Origin: Lycorma delicatula
Taxonomy: Eukaryota > Arthropoda > Insecta > Hemiptera > Fulgoridae
NCBI RefSeq assembly: GCF_047948215.1
Contig: NC_134465.1
Location: 48,887,946-48,951,945 of the forward strand
Direction: 5' to 3'
Length of the DNA stretch: 64,000 nt
Positions 1-10,582 of this stretch are shown in pieces (position 1 is the first letter of the stretch; each line of letters starts with the position of its first letter). The notes under the pieces are model-generated. The model was given only the letters and a program-made list of their open reading frames with translations, was not told where the DNA came from and searched no databases. The position numbers were made by a program, and so were the translations under genes.

Positions 1-1895
1 TTTGAAATAAAAAAAATAAAAAAATTTAGATTGTTTTTTGTAATATCCCTCTTACCAAATTTTGAAAAAAATTAATATGATCATTGCCTCTCATATAGAA
101 ATATTTTATCCAAATTTGAAGAAAATAAGTCAGGTCAATCCTGAGATATGAAGGCAAAGCAGTGTATATGTAAATATACACATACATACATATATATGTT
201 TTTTGTCTAGATGAAATACTTTGACCCTAAATTAAAGATTTGCAAAAACCCAATACCTCATTTTTGACATCCTCAACATATTTTTCCCTATAATATAGCT
301 ACAATAGATGTATATGCCAGGAAGATAAAAACAGTAAAATTCCCATCATAAATAAATTATTTGATTATTTCATGACATATCATTTTGTTTTAAATAAAGC
401 AATTGAGATATTTTATGTAATAATAGATACTTTTTACTAAATTTTATTTTGTTAAAAAATTTACATTTACTATTTTTCTTATAAAAAAGTGTCGAATTAA
501 AAATGTATACTGAACCTTAGCAGAATAAATATACCAATCAATTTTTCAGATGTGAATCTCTGTATAAAAACATAAAACAGCAGATAAAACACAAAAAAAT
601 TTCTGGACAAATATTAAAAATTTTGTTATATTAATGACCAATATCATTTCTTAAAACGGCACATGTGCGCACGCACACACACAAAATGCACGCACACTTT
701 TGATTTCAATTTTTTTTAAATAATTTGTTAGCCATGATAAATATTGACCTATATAACAAGTGGGTTGGATATATAAGTATACAATTTACTTCTGACCTTC
801 TTAACACCCACACATGACAGGTTTTTAAAGTAAAGGAAGTTATTAAAGCCCACACAAAAACACTGTTAGATTTCTCTCACCCGTCTACAAACAAAAGTAT
901 TAATGATAAGCTTTCATTCATAACTGCAAATAATAATAATATTGTCTTTGTTTCTGCCTATAATTCACTAAATCTCAAAATATACAAATAAAGGGAGATA
1001 ATAATTTTAACAACTATATTTTATTGAAAAAAAAAATTGTAGAATTTAGGTGAATTACATAAACATACTGATCGGATGAACATACACCAATTATAAAAAA
1101 GTACGTTAAACTGCTAATACTCTATAACAAAGGCATAACTTAAATAGACAACTTTGAAAAATTTGAACTTTTTGAACATTTCTTTCTCAAGAACCAAACA
1201 TACGAGTAATTATTTCTTACAAAACATGTTATCACAAAATTAAAATTTCATTATGAAACAAAACAAAAATGGTCATAACATTTTAATATTTCTGGATATT
1301 TCTAAAAGCATACAAACTGAAAAAACTGGAATAAACAGGAATTCTACAATATCAGCTGAAATCTGGATTAACCAAAAATCCATTTAATATTAATTTTGTA
1401 GTGTTTATTAACAAAATAAAATCTTTTTTTTTTAAATAGAATACACAATTAACTTAATAAATACATGAAAACTTGTTTCGATAAGATCCTCCTTTAATTA
1501 TTCATACTAACAAGATGAGTTGCAGATCAAATAGCAACATAAGATAATATAAGAAATTCATTAAAAAATTACACCCCAACCTAAACCTACATCAGAATAT
1601 GAAAATAACAAAATACTCAACTTCGTGCAGCTCAACAAATTAAAAAATCCAACAAACACACCTACAAAGTATATGAAGAGCATTAGAAAAATCACTTATC
1701 AACTTTTATAAATTAATTATATTTATTACAGGATTGAAATTGAAATTTATAAGATAACAAAAACTCAACACATTTATAAATCATGGACATCCATTATATA
1801 CATGAACCAGCCTTGGACCATAATTTATTATTTCATAATTTATTTGATTTATTTAATAACACTAACGGTTTATTTCATCACACTTTTTGAATGCT
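1..1895. other. AT-rich intergenic sequence
   Basis: No gene or element recognised. A short CA/GCAC microsatellite-like run lies at about 664-697. Confidence 0.5.
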
Positions 1896-1952
1896 TCATA
1901 TCTGAGCAACTTGGGAGTTCAGTTGCCAACACTCTTTCATTTGCTGATCTCC
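1896..1952 (-). CDS. Candidate small terminal exon, unidentified
   Basis: Minus strand: TTACTTTCCATAG then GDQQMKECWQLNSQVAQI and TGA. The composition is protein-like for this AT-rich region, but it is only 18 codons, so chance is quite possible. A minus-strand splice-bounded segment at 5021-5067 lies upstream but has stops in every frame. Confidence 0.22.
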   Translation of the reverse strand, partial: GDQQMKECWQLNSQVAQI

Positions 1953-2754
1953 CTATGGAAAGTAATTAGGTAAACTCAAATGTGACCATTGATGTAGCTA
2001 AAAGCTCGTCTTAAAGATGAATCAGTCTTAAAAGATACACAAGAATAGGAACTTAGTTGAAACTAATTATTATAATTGATCTCCGCTTCAATGAAAACGT
2101 TTTTTCGAGTAAAAAACCTCAAAGAAAATGATTACAGAAAAACAATTTAAAAGAAAACAAAATTTATACAAAGTCAAGCCCATACTCCAAAGTAGAAGTA
2201 TAAGACATCCCAAACAATCAAATCTACAAATGGATCTTCAGTCAAAAAATGCAAACTTCCATTGTATATAGACACCAAATGCAGCTTTAAAATTTATTAA
2301 GAAATATGAAAACAACAAAAAAAACTCAATTTTGTGACGAATAAATAATAGTAATGTTTTTTCATTGGTGCTTAAATAAAATCCACACAACTTTCTAAAT
2401 GAACTCCATAAAACCCAACACGGGTAACAAACTATCCACACATCTAACATAAAAAAAACTTGCACATTTTTAATCATCTTTCATATTTTAATAAACATTT
2501 TTGATTTATGGTGTCAAAGTTATATTTCAGAATAAAATTTCAAACGTCACTTTTATTAATCTATTTTTTTGGCTTTTGATAAAATAAATGTTTCAATGAC
2601 ATTTTGAAAACAAAAATTTCATTATCAGATGTAACATAATAACTGAATCATTGAGGTCTTTACAAATTAGTATTAAAATAAATAAACAAATGTGGTTATA
2701 TTGTTTTCTGCACATTTTGTGTATCTTCTTCATGGCAAAACTATTCTGTATACA
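1953..2754. other. AT-rich sequence between candidate exon and mariner
   Basis: A 79-codon minus-strand frame at 2238-2477 is Phe/Leu/Lys-rich low-complexity text; I do not regard it as a gene. Nothing else seen. Confidence 0.45.
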
Positions 2755-3686
2755 GAGGGGTGCAAAAGTAGGTATACAATTATAAAAGGTATTACTTGAT
2801 CTATTATTTGTTACTTAATTATAACTTAATTAATTAGGTACTTAATTACTTACATATTAGTAGTTTTCAGATAATCATGGCTGGTAATTTAACCATCAAC
2901 CAACGCCAGTGGATGATAGTCAAACAATACTGAAAGACTGAGAATGCTGAAATGGTTAGATGAAAATGGGCTACAGAATTTGATTCACCTCCTAGCAATT
3001 TACAGATTAAGCAATAAATTTGATACAACTGGCTCCATCTGTAATGTGCCAAGGAGTGGTCGACCGGTCAGTGTTACTACCCAAAAATGAAATGTTAGTT
3101 GCGCAGGCATTTATCCAAAGCCAAAAAAAAAAATAATGAAAGAGCTTCTCGTGAGTTAGTCATTCCACGAAAATCTTTGGGGCGTCTTAACGCAATGTTT
3201 AGGTTTGAAAATGTATCGGCCAAGATTATTTCATGGATTATTAGAAGATGATCCAGATTGACGATTGCAATTCTGTGAGGTAATGTTGAATGCAGAAAGA
3301 CAAGGAAATGGCATCATTTGCAAAGTGTCTTGGTCCGATGAAGAAATTTTTAAACTTTCAGACGCTGTTAATAGGCATAACTGCGTTTATTATGTAAGAG
3401 AAAACTTCATAAGACGCATACCAAGAAATTAATAATAATAAAAACCTCTGTGCAAAAATGTGCTTAAGTGTAGAAACTAGACTGTAGGAATATGTAAATG
3501 TTTAAAGCCGGCAATTTGAACACCTCACAGATTGTACTTAATTGTAATTGTAATTCTGATCATGTCCTTCTAAAGGTATTGTTTTGTTTCATAATAAATA
3601 ATGCATTATGTATAAAACTTTATAACTACTAATAAAGAAACTCTAGAACTCTACAACTGTATACCTACTTTTGCACCCCCCCACCA
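2755..3686 (+). mobile_element. Short mariner-superfamily element with terminal inverted repeats
   Basis: About 930 bp bounded by inverted repeats: left GGGGTGCAAAAGTAGGTATA (from about 2758) and its reverse complement at about 3658-3677, preceded and followed by G-rich/C-rich bases. TA dinucleotides flank both ends, as expected for the Tc1/mariner superfamily. It contains a decayed transposase N-terminus and first catalytic segment. The remaining two thirds of the transposase is missing, so it is an internal-deletion derivative that could only be moved in trans. Confidence 0.75.
2877..3412 (+). pseudogene. Transposase fragment (DUF4817/DDE_3 mariner-like), multiply broken
   Basis: ATG at 2877 begins MAGNLTINQRQWMIVKQY and then hits a TGA. 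Further on, across several stops and frameshifts, the recognisable pieces appear in order: KTENAEMVR, WATEFDSPPSN, TTGSICNVPRSGRPVSVTT (linker of the paired helix-turn-helix), MYRPRLFHGLLEDDPD, QFCEVMLNAERQG and WSDEEIFKLSDAVNRHNCVY. The last holds the first catalytic Asp (WSDE). The second and third catalytic segments are absent. At least five inactivating changes are visible, so the copy is old. A (A)9 tract near 3124 may be one indel site. Confidence 0.72.
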
Positions 3687-4326
3687 GTATAAACTCCACA
3701 GACACTACTGATAGTAACAAATATCGAGAAGAGTAACGTAAATGAAACAGACTGTAGTAGTAGGTAACCAATATAGACAAAATGATTAAAAAAATTTATG
3801 TCCTTTTGTAAATAAAACATTTTATTACCTGTGAAAGTTTATAAAATATTAACACACAAACACACATAGTTTTACTTGAGGTGTTTGAAGTTAACAGTTC
3901 AATGTCACTGTTATTAGTACAATGAAGGAAATAGTGTACCGTAACAGGATAGCAAAAAGCGAGTTGCTGGTTCAATAATCAATCCCTCCCCGCTCACTAT
4001 CAACTGAGCTTAATATGCTAAACTTGACAAGTAATATGATGATATTGGTCATGGTACATGGCAGAATTCTAGACTTTGTCCAGACTATTAATCTTGAATT
4101 TTTTGCCTTATTTTAAATGTTTTATGGATCATCCCACATGTTTGAATCAAATCAGTTTTTTTTTAATCATGACCATCTTCATACAAATGAAATAACAGGT
4201 ATAAGATATTCATAATGAATAGTAATATTAAAATGCAGTCATTAAATAACAATTTTGGATTTAATAGTATTTATATCTAAAAGCCATTATTTTTGTTTTA
4301 GTTATACCATACTTTCATCCTTCTAG
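3687..4326. other. No feature recognised
   Basis: AT-rich, with a slightly GC-richer patch at about 3950-4075 that has no open frame of interest. Confidence 0.5.
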
Positions 4327-4557
4327 TATGTGGATAAAAAGAATGCTGCCAATAATCCTCACTTTCTTCCATCAAGAAAATGTCATCAGCATACAGAAGA
4401 CTGGCCTAAGGAAGTTGACAAAACTCAATTTTATTCTCAAATTGTTTTCTTTTTTTTTCAGAAACTGAAGCATCACCTCAAAACACCTAAACATATGTTA
4501 AAAATTGCAGCAGACCTTGGAAGCCCCTGCCTTGCTACTTCATTTGTAGTAATTTGA
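4327..4557 (+). CDS. Candidate coding stretch, unidentified
   Basis: After TTTCATCCTTCTAG an open frame of about 76 codons begins YVDKKNAANNPHFLPSRKCH and ends in TGA (4555-4557). A second strong acceptor (TTTTCTTTTTTTTTCAG) lies inside it at 4461. The first half is protein-like in composition; the second passes through a T-run. No family recognised. Confidence 0.22.
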   Translation, partial: YVDKKNAANNPHFLPSRKCHQHTEDWPKEVDKTQFYSQIVFFFFQKLKHHLKTPKHMLKIAADLGSPCLATSFVVI

Positions 4558-6012
4558 TAGATAATCACATCTTTAAACTATAAAAAAAAAATTGAATTGC
4601 AAAATAGTGCGAGTGCTTTTTCCTTTTAAAATTTCTCACAAAAATAATAGATTAACAAAATTTGTAAAAAAATAATGGTACATGCTAATAAAAATTAACT
4701 TAAATACAAACACAATCTAACTACACATAATTTAAAACGTAATAAACTTCTAGTGATATAACACAATACATTTTTACGGCAACTACAAATAAGAACGTCA
4801 AGAAAATTTTTATGCGTAAAAAGGTATTCCAGCACATAATCCGACAACGTAATAAATGATGTGATTAATTTAAAATTATTTAAATTGCGATACTTTTTTT
4901 TCTTAATAAAGCATCTAATAAATATAACAAAATAACATCTTAGCATTAAACAGATTAGCATAAAATACGTTGCTTAAAATATGTTATCAAAGTGGAATCC
5001 ACAAAACATAACCTGCTTACCTTTATGTTTACACAAGTATCTTCAATTTTTCTATTACCCCATTAAACTGAAAAGAAATTAAGATTCTTAAACCGAAGTT
5101 GAAGATATATAATTTCAATCTAGCGTATGACAAATGACCAACAAGACACTTAAATTACATAAATTGTTCAACTATTTGCAGCAAATTTCAGCTAGTTACC
5201 ACTATTTCAGTTTCAATCGTAAATTTGCCGGTAGGCGCGCTAATTCATCAAATTTTTAAAATATTTGGCAGGGAAGAAAATTTGTACCATAAAAATTAAC
5301 GAATCTTACGATTTATAAAAAAAAACCCACTTGCTATAAATATTTTTTATCTTTTCATTAGTATTAAGTTTTACACATGCAAATTGGCGCAACTACGGAA
5401 ATAAAATTATGCTCCCTCAAAAGAATTCAACATAACTACTGCAGAGCTTTTATATTTATTATGAATGGATGATCTTTAATTTTAATATGAGTAATTATAA
5501 AGTTATATTAAAAAAAAGAAGAAATAGTAGTCCTTGGTAACAATAAGCCTACAAAATCCCAATATTTAAAAAAAAATTTATTCTTTCATAGTAGACAGAT
5601 GCTTAATTAAAGCCTTTTGTTATGGTGAAGGTAAATTATCAATACAATAAATTATCAATACAAGTACATATCCTTATTGAAAAGTGAATACATGACCATG
5701 GTAAATCTGAATCTAGAATATTGACCACTAAGGTTAGATTAGGAATCTAAAATATTAACTGAAATAAGGTTACATTTTAACAATAATTGTTAAAATTTTG
5801 TTTTTGTTAATACTTTTACCTCTAATACTACAAATAAGGAATGCTATATCAAAATATTAAGGAACATAATAACTTCCTAATTTTACTTGTTACGCACAAG
5901 TAAAATGTGTTGCTTATTTTCGTGCCGTAATCTTACAATAAGCTATATGATTAATGAGTTAATCCAAGATTCGAGTTAATTTCATGGAACAGTTGATCAA
6001 AGATTAGTTTTA
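4558..6012. other. AT-rich sequence with one splice-bounded segment
   Basis: Minus strand 5021-5067 has a strong acceptor (TTAATTTCTTTTCAG) and donor (AAAGGTAAGC) but stops in all frames. AAATTATCAATACAA is directly repeated at about 5634 and 5648. Nothing else. Confidence 0.45.
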
Positions 6013-6020
6013 GCTTATAC

Positions 6021-6296
6021 CAGTGATTCCCAAACTTTGCGCCGTGGCGACCCGGGGAGTCACGGCCTCTTCACAGGGGTGCCGTGGAATATTGTAAAAG
6101 CTTCATAATTAATTAAATCGAAACATCTATAATTATTAATTTAATGTTAATAAAGTAAAAATATAATGAAGATACACGAGTTTTATTTATTTTTATCTCT
6201 TACTTACGAAGTCATACTTTTACTTAGGGTAGGGCGCTATGGAAAAATTTCTATTCAAAAAGGGCTCTGCGACTCGGAAAAGTTTGGGAACCACTG
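6021..6296. mobile_element. hAT-type MITE, 276 bp
   Basis: Ends are CAGTGATTCCCAAACTTT (6021-6038) and the reverse complement of CAGTGGTTCCCAAACTTT (6279-6296), 17 of 18 matching. CAGTGxTTCCCAAAC termini are typical of hAT superfamily non-autonomous elements. Flanking octamers are GCTTATAC (6013-6020) and ACTTATTC (6297-6304), six of eight identical, consistent with a decayed 8-bp hAT target duplication. The sub-terminal GC-rich block (GCCGTGGCGACCCGGG) stands out from the AT-rich surroundings. There is no coding capacity. Confidence 0.8.
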
Positions 6297-6399
6297 ACTT
6301 ATTCTATTCAAGTCGCACAATAAAAAATAGAATGTATTTTGTGTTAATAACAGTTTGTTTGTTTTTTTAAAATAAAACAGCAATCTTCAATACATTATA

Positions 6400-7706
6400 C
6401 AGAGTGATTCAAAGAAACGGGAAATTTAAAAAATTAAATAACGTTAATGAAAATTTTTTTAAAGAAAATGAATTTTTTATCACGTAATTGTACAAATGTT
6501 GCCATTTTAGGATACATACATTTTAGTTTATTTTTTAAAGATGACATCTTCCAGGTGACCTCCTCTTCTACATAAACACTCACGAAGTCTCTTCGTTAAA
6601 TTGTTCACGGTTTGACGTAACATCTCAACTGAAATTTCCGCAATTGCTTCTCGTATCTTTGCCTTCAGTTCTTCCGTTGTAGCAAGTCTACTGTGGAACG
6701 CTTTGCTTTTAAGGTGACCCCACAAAAAGTAATCGCAAGCTGAGAGATCAGGCGATCTGGGAGGCCATCTAATGTCACCATTTCGTGAAATGACACATTG
6801 TCCAAACAACTGGCGTACAGCTGCCATCGATATTCATGCAATATGTGACGTTGCTCCGTCTTGTTGAAACCAGGCTGTGTCAAGAATCGGTGGAAATCTC
6901 TTTTGTTGTTCCACAACAAAGGTTTCAAGCACGGCTACGTAACGAGCCGACGTCACTGAAATCCCAAGACCGTTGTCATCCTCAAAAAAATAAGGGCCTA
7001 TAACACCGTAAGATGACATAGCACACCATACGGTCACTTTTTGGCTGTGCAACGGACGCTGGTGTAGCTGCATAGGATTTTGTTGTGCCCGGTATATGAG
7101 ATTTTGCTTGTTAACAAATCCACTGAGGTGGAAATGCGCTTCGTCTGACATCCACAGTTCGTGAACAAATTCTTCGTTATCATTTTATCTTCTGAAGTAT
7201 TACATTACAGAATTGTGCTCGCACAACTGCATCGTTCGGTTTCAATTCCTGGACGATCTGCAACTTGTATGGATGGAATTGCAAGTCCTTCACTAACATT
7301 CTTCGAACACTTGAACTATGCGATTGTAAAGATGCTGAGAGACGACGGATTGACCGATGTGAACTTCGTGTGACAGCATCTTGTAAAGCTTGAACATTCT
7401 GCGGTGTTCGGACGGTTCGCTCACGGCGAAATTAGATATCCACGTTTTAATTACATGTGCTGATGGGACACGGTTGTGCCATCCCAGATTAAAATGACGG
7501 CGAAATTCTCTACGCGCTCCCTCCACACTGTCATTGTTTTTGTAAAACGCTTTGGTAGCAAATGCACGTTAAGCACCACTCCAAGGATCCATGACAACTA
7601 AATGGCAGGTTAGGTTAGAGAGGCTGCCGCCACTTATCAAGTGGTACCAATCGCCCACGGCTACCTACACAACTTTCAAAATTTCCCGTTTCTTTGAATC
7701 ACTCTG
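6400..7706 (-). mobile_element. Mariner-superfamily transposon, 1307 bp, DD41D-type
   Basis: Perfect 28-bp terminal inverted repeats begin CAGAGTGATTCAAAGAAACG at 6400 and mirror at 7679-7706. TA dinucleotides at 6398-6399 and 7707-7708 are the target duplication. The transposase is on the minus strand and spans almost the whole element. The perfect terminal repeats contrast with a decayed coding region. Confidence 0.9.
6528..7592 (-). pseudogene. DD41D-type mariner transposase, nearly full length, inactivated
   Basis: Start ATG at 7592 (MDPWSGA, then TAA) in frame with AFYKNNDSVEGARREFRRHF, a helix-turn-helix of the DUF4817 type, and VIKTWISNF. After a frameshift and apparent deletion of the linker, the second HTH is readable (RTVRTPQNVQALQDAV, SIRRLSASLQSHSSSVRRML), then KPNDAV..AQFCNVILQKI. 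Another frameshift leads to the catalytic domain: MSDEAHFHLSG (Asp 1), WFQQDGATSH (Asp 2), RSPDLSACDYFLWGH (Asp 3), with 41 residues between Asp 2 and Asp 3. A TGA at 6834-6836 replaces the Arg of HIAR. The C-terminus LRECLCRRGGHLEDVIFKK runs to the stop at 6528. All three Asp are retained, but the frame has at least two stops and two frameshifts. Confidence 0.88.
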
Positions 7707-7708
7707 TA

Positions 7709-9728
7709 TTATATTACATATAAATCAATTTTTTCTGAGAAAATTGATATGAAATATCCCAATAAAAAACAAGTAATAAGAAATAATAAGTAATAACAAG
7801 TAAGTAAGAAATTTTATTTTAATACACATAGCGTATGAAAACTTTTAAATGTTATCAATTACAGAACATGAGCTTAACAAACAATTGGAACAATGTTAAA
7901 CAAATTAAAATGTAATTGATACATATAATTAAGTTTACAATAAAGTTTAAAAAATCTGTCCTTCAATATATTTCGTGCTTTTGGATTGCTAGTGTTGCTC
8001 ACCACAATTCTACATTAATCCTTAATTTACGCTAGGTGAATCATTCTGTATATGAATATTTTTAGATAAAATTTATTCCCCCTCTCTAAAAAATATATTT
8101 TCTTATTTTTTGACACTAATTCTTTTAATTTTTATTAATAACAGCTGGGAAAGTCTGCAATACTTTGCTTGTTTTTTTTTTTTTTATTAATATAATGTAT
8201 TTTTTTAATTTTATTAACTAATGTTGTACTTGAACATTATAAATAATTAATTTACATTTACAAAGACCTTTAAGGGTCTTTGTAATTTTAAAAATATTAA
8301 GTATATGAACTGTACATTGTGAATGACTGTTTTAGATTATTTAAAATATTTTAATTATAGTTGCTGGTGATATTGCTTTATTTTTATTATTAATGAACTT
8401 CTAAAAAAAAAGAAATTTAAAAAATTTATATATTTATCTCCGTATTATGTAGATACTGTGTTGATGTCTGAAGTAAAACTTTATAACGTAAGCATTAAGT
8501 CATTAAAAAGAAAATTCCAATTTGTACTTGTAATATTGTACTTAGAATCATTTTTGGCGTATCATTTTTAACTTTCATATATTATATAAATTACATTTGT
8601 TTTTATTGTTGTAGTAGTGTTTTTCTTTTAATTTTCAGGTTATTTTATTTTGCCACAGGAGATATTTTTACAAAAATGTATAATGAAGAAATTGTATTAA
8701 TGTTTTATATACCCAAATGTTTCTACGCATTAAGCTTTAGAATTAGACTCTTGTTAATATAAATGTTAGTTTTACAGACTGAATGATTTTCATTAAACTT
8801 TGTAGGTTTTATAATATTATTTAATAAAAATATGTTAATAATTCAGAATGAAGTAATCTACAAGCACATGAAATTGGACTAAATTATTTTTTTGAGATTG
8901 TTTATTTTAATGACAAATTGATAGTAAATGAATCGCTTGTTCAGATATTTAAGTTATAAATGAACACAGTTATACATTGTAATGCATTGGACAAAGAATT
9001 AAAATTTCTTTACAAGTTTTGTCTTAGCACCCTTGAATAACAACACTAGCTCTTTGTTAACTTACTTCTGGACAAGATGAGATCAGTATGAAGGACACAG
9101 GAATGAGGATAAACCCTATACAATAAGATTCTATAAAATGACTATGATATGTTTGATACTTCAACAGATAAAATCTTGTACTCATATTAACAATAATAAT
9201 ATTAATTTATTAATTTTCTGAATTATATTTATAATAATAATGATAGTAATAGTAACATATTTTGACTAAGTAGCCAGTTTAATAATAATTATAACCAAGT
9301 TAATAAATTACATTACACACAAATACATTATTGCCATTATAATAAATTAATTGTTGATATTACATAAATTTAATGTCATAATTATACTATTTATTTTAAT
9401 TATTACATTACAGTGCAATGTAATCAATTACTACAAAATACAAATACATTATTACATAATTATAATTATTTTTCTTTCTTTAAAGAAAACCTGATATGAA
9501 AGATGATTGGTGTTTTAAGTTCTTTTTTTATTAAATAGATACAGTAATGCAAGTGTATATATGTAATTCGTTAATTGGAAGGTTGAAAGACGATTTATCT
9601 TACCAGATTAGTGCCTCACATCTTAAAATAAAACCAAACATATGTTTTTTAATTCAACAGTCAGCAATTTATTTGACTATTAATTATGCAGTCAACATAT
9701 ATTAAAAAAGAAAATAAAAAAATAAAAT
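7709..9728. other. AT-rich sequence without genes
   Basis: Contains a small hairpin at 8258-8285 (TTACAAAGACC/GGTCTTTGTAA) and a T-run near 8169-8185. No coding signal. Confidence 0.5.
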
Positions 9729-9742
9729 AAACAGGTAGTTAT

Positions 9743-9897
9743 TATACAAAAAGGGTTTATTCAGAAGAGGATCGTAAAGCAAGATCATTAAGAATGACTA
9801 AATATTGGGAGAAAGTAAAAGCTAAGAACTTAAAGGCCAAAAGATCGGTAAAAAAGACTTGAATTATTCTGACTAAAGTGGTCAAAAAAAAACAAAA
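9743..9897 (+). mobile_element. Retroposed mRNA-like fragment with poly(A) and 14-bp TSD
   Basis: Identical 14-mers AAACAGGTAGTTAT lie at 9729-9742 and 9898-9911. The segment between them ends in an A-rich tail directly before the right copy. This is the hallmark of LINE-driven target-primed reverse transcription. The insert carries an open frame to a TGA at 9859-9861: SYYTKRVYSEEDRKARSLRM then TKYWEKVKAKN, Lys/Arg-rich. It is followed by about 25 nt of non-coding sequence and the tail. It may be a 5'-truncated processed copy of a host mRNA or the 3' end of a LINE. I do not recognise the protein. Confidence 0.62.
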
Positions 9898-9911
9898 AAA
9901 CAGGTAGTTAT

Positions 9912-10582
9912 AGTAAATTAAATACTTATCTGGATGATAGGTTAATCCATGATTATAGAACTCAATATAAGAATGTTATTTTAAATATTTCCTCTCCCAT
10001 GAACTTGTATATAATAAAGTATTATTACCTATAATCTTATTTATAAGATTATAAATATCTTTTTATATTTGAAAGATACAGATCACTCTGTATCTTTCAA
10101 ACTGATTCAGAAATTATTGGGATACGTTATATTGGGTTTCACTTTATAGATTTACTGAAAACAAATGGGTTTTATAGCACTGCATATACAAACATGAAGA
10201 ATATTGAACAGTAAATGTAAATAGCGTTAAATTTATTAAACAATTCACTTTTCATAGAAAATAAAATTTGTTCCTTAAGAACTTTTGAAACTAATTCGCA
10301 GCACTTTCTTCAACATTGTTATCAACAGCACTATTTTAAATCTTGTCTAACTTGAAAAGGTTAGGAAAACTCCTCAGATTTATAATCAAATTGTATATTT
10401 AATGTGTTTTGTGTTTATTCATCTAACATGTTCTTTTTGTCAAATTTTAAGTGTAAATGTTATAATATTCAATAATATCTTTGTTTGTAATCTTATACAT
10501 AAAATTTTCATGTTGTTTTTAATATCTCTATAAATGTTTTTGTTTCTATTATGTGAGCCTACTTATTCAGCATCTAGGTTGA
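9912..10582. other. AT-rich sequence
   Basis: Only the hairpins at 10031-10101 are notable. Confidence 0.5.
10068..10101. repeat. 14-bp perfect hairpin
   Basis: TTTGAAAGATACAG, loop ATCACT, CTGTATCTTTCAAA. A second smaller inverted repeat (ATAATCTTA/TAAGATTAT) lies just upstream at 10031-10052. Function unknown. Confidence 0.8.
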
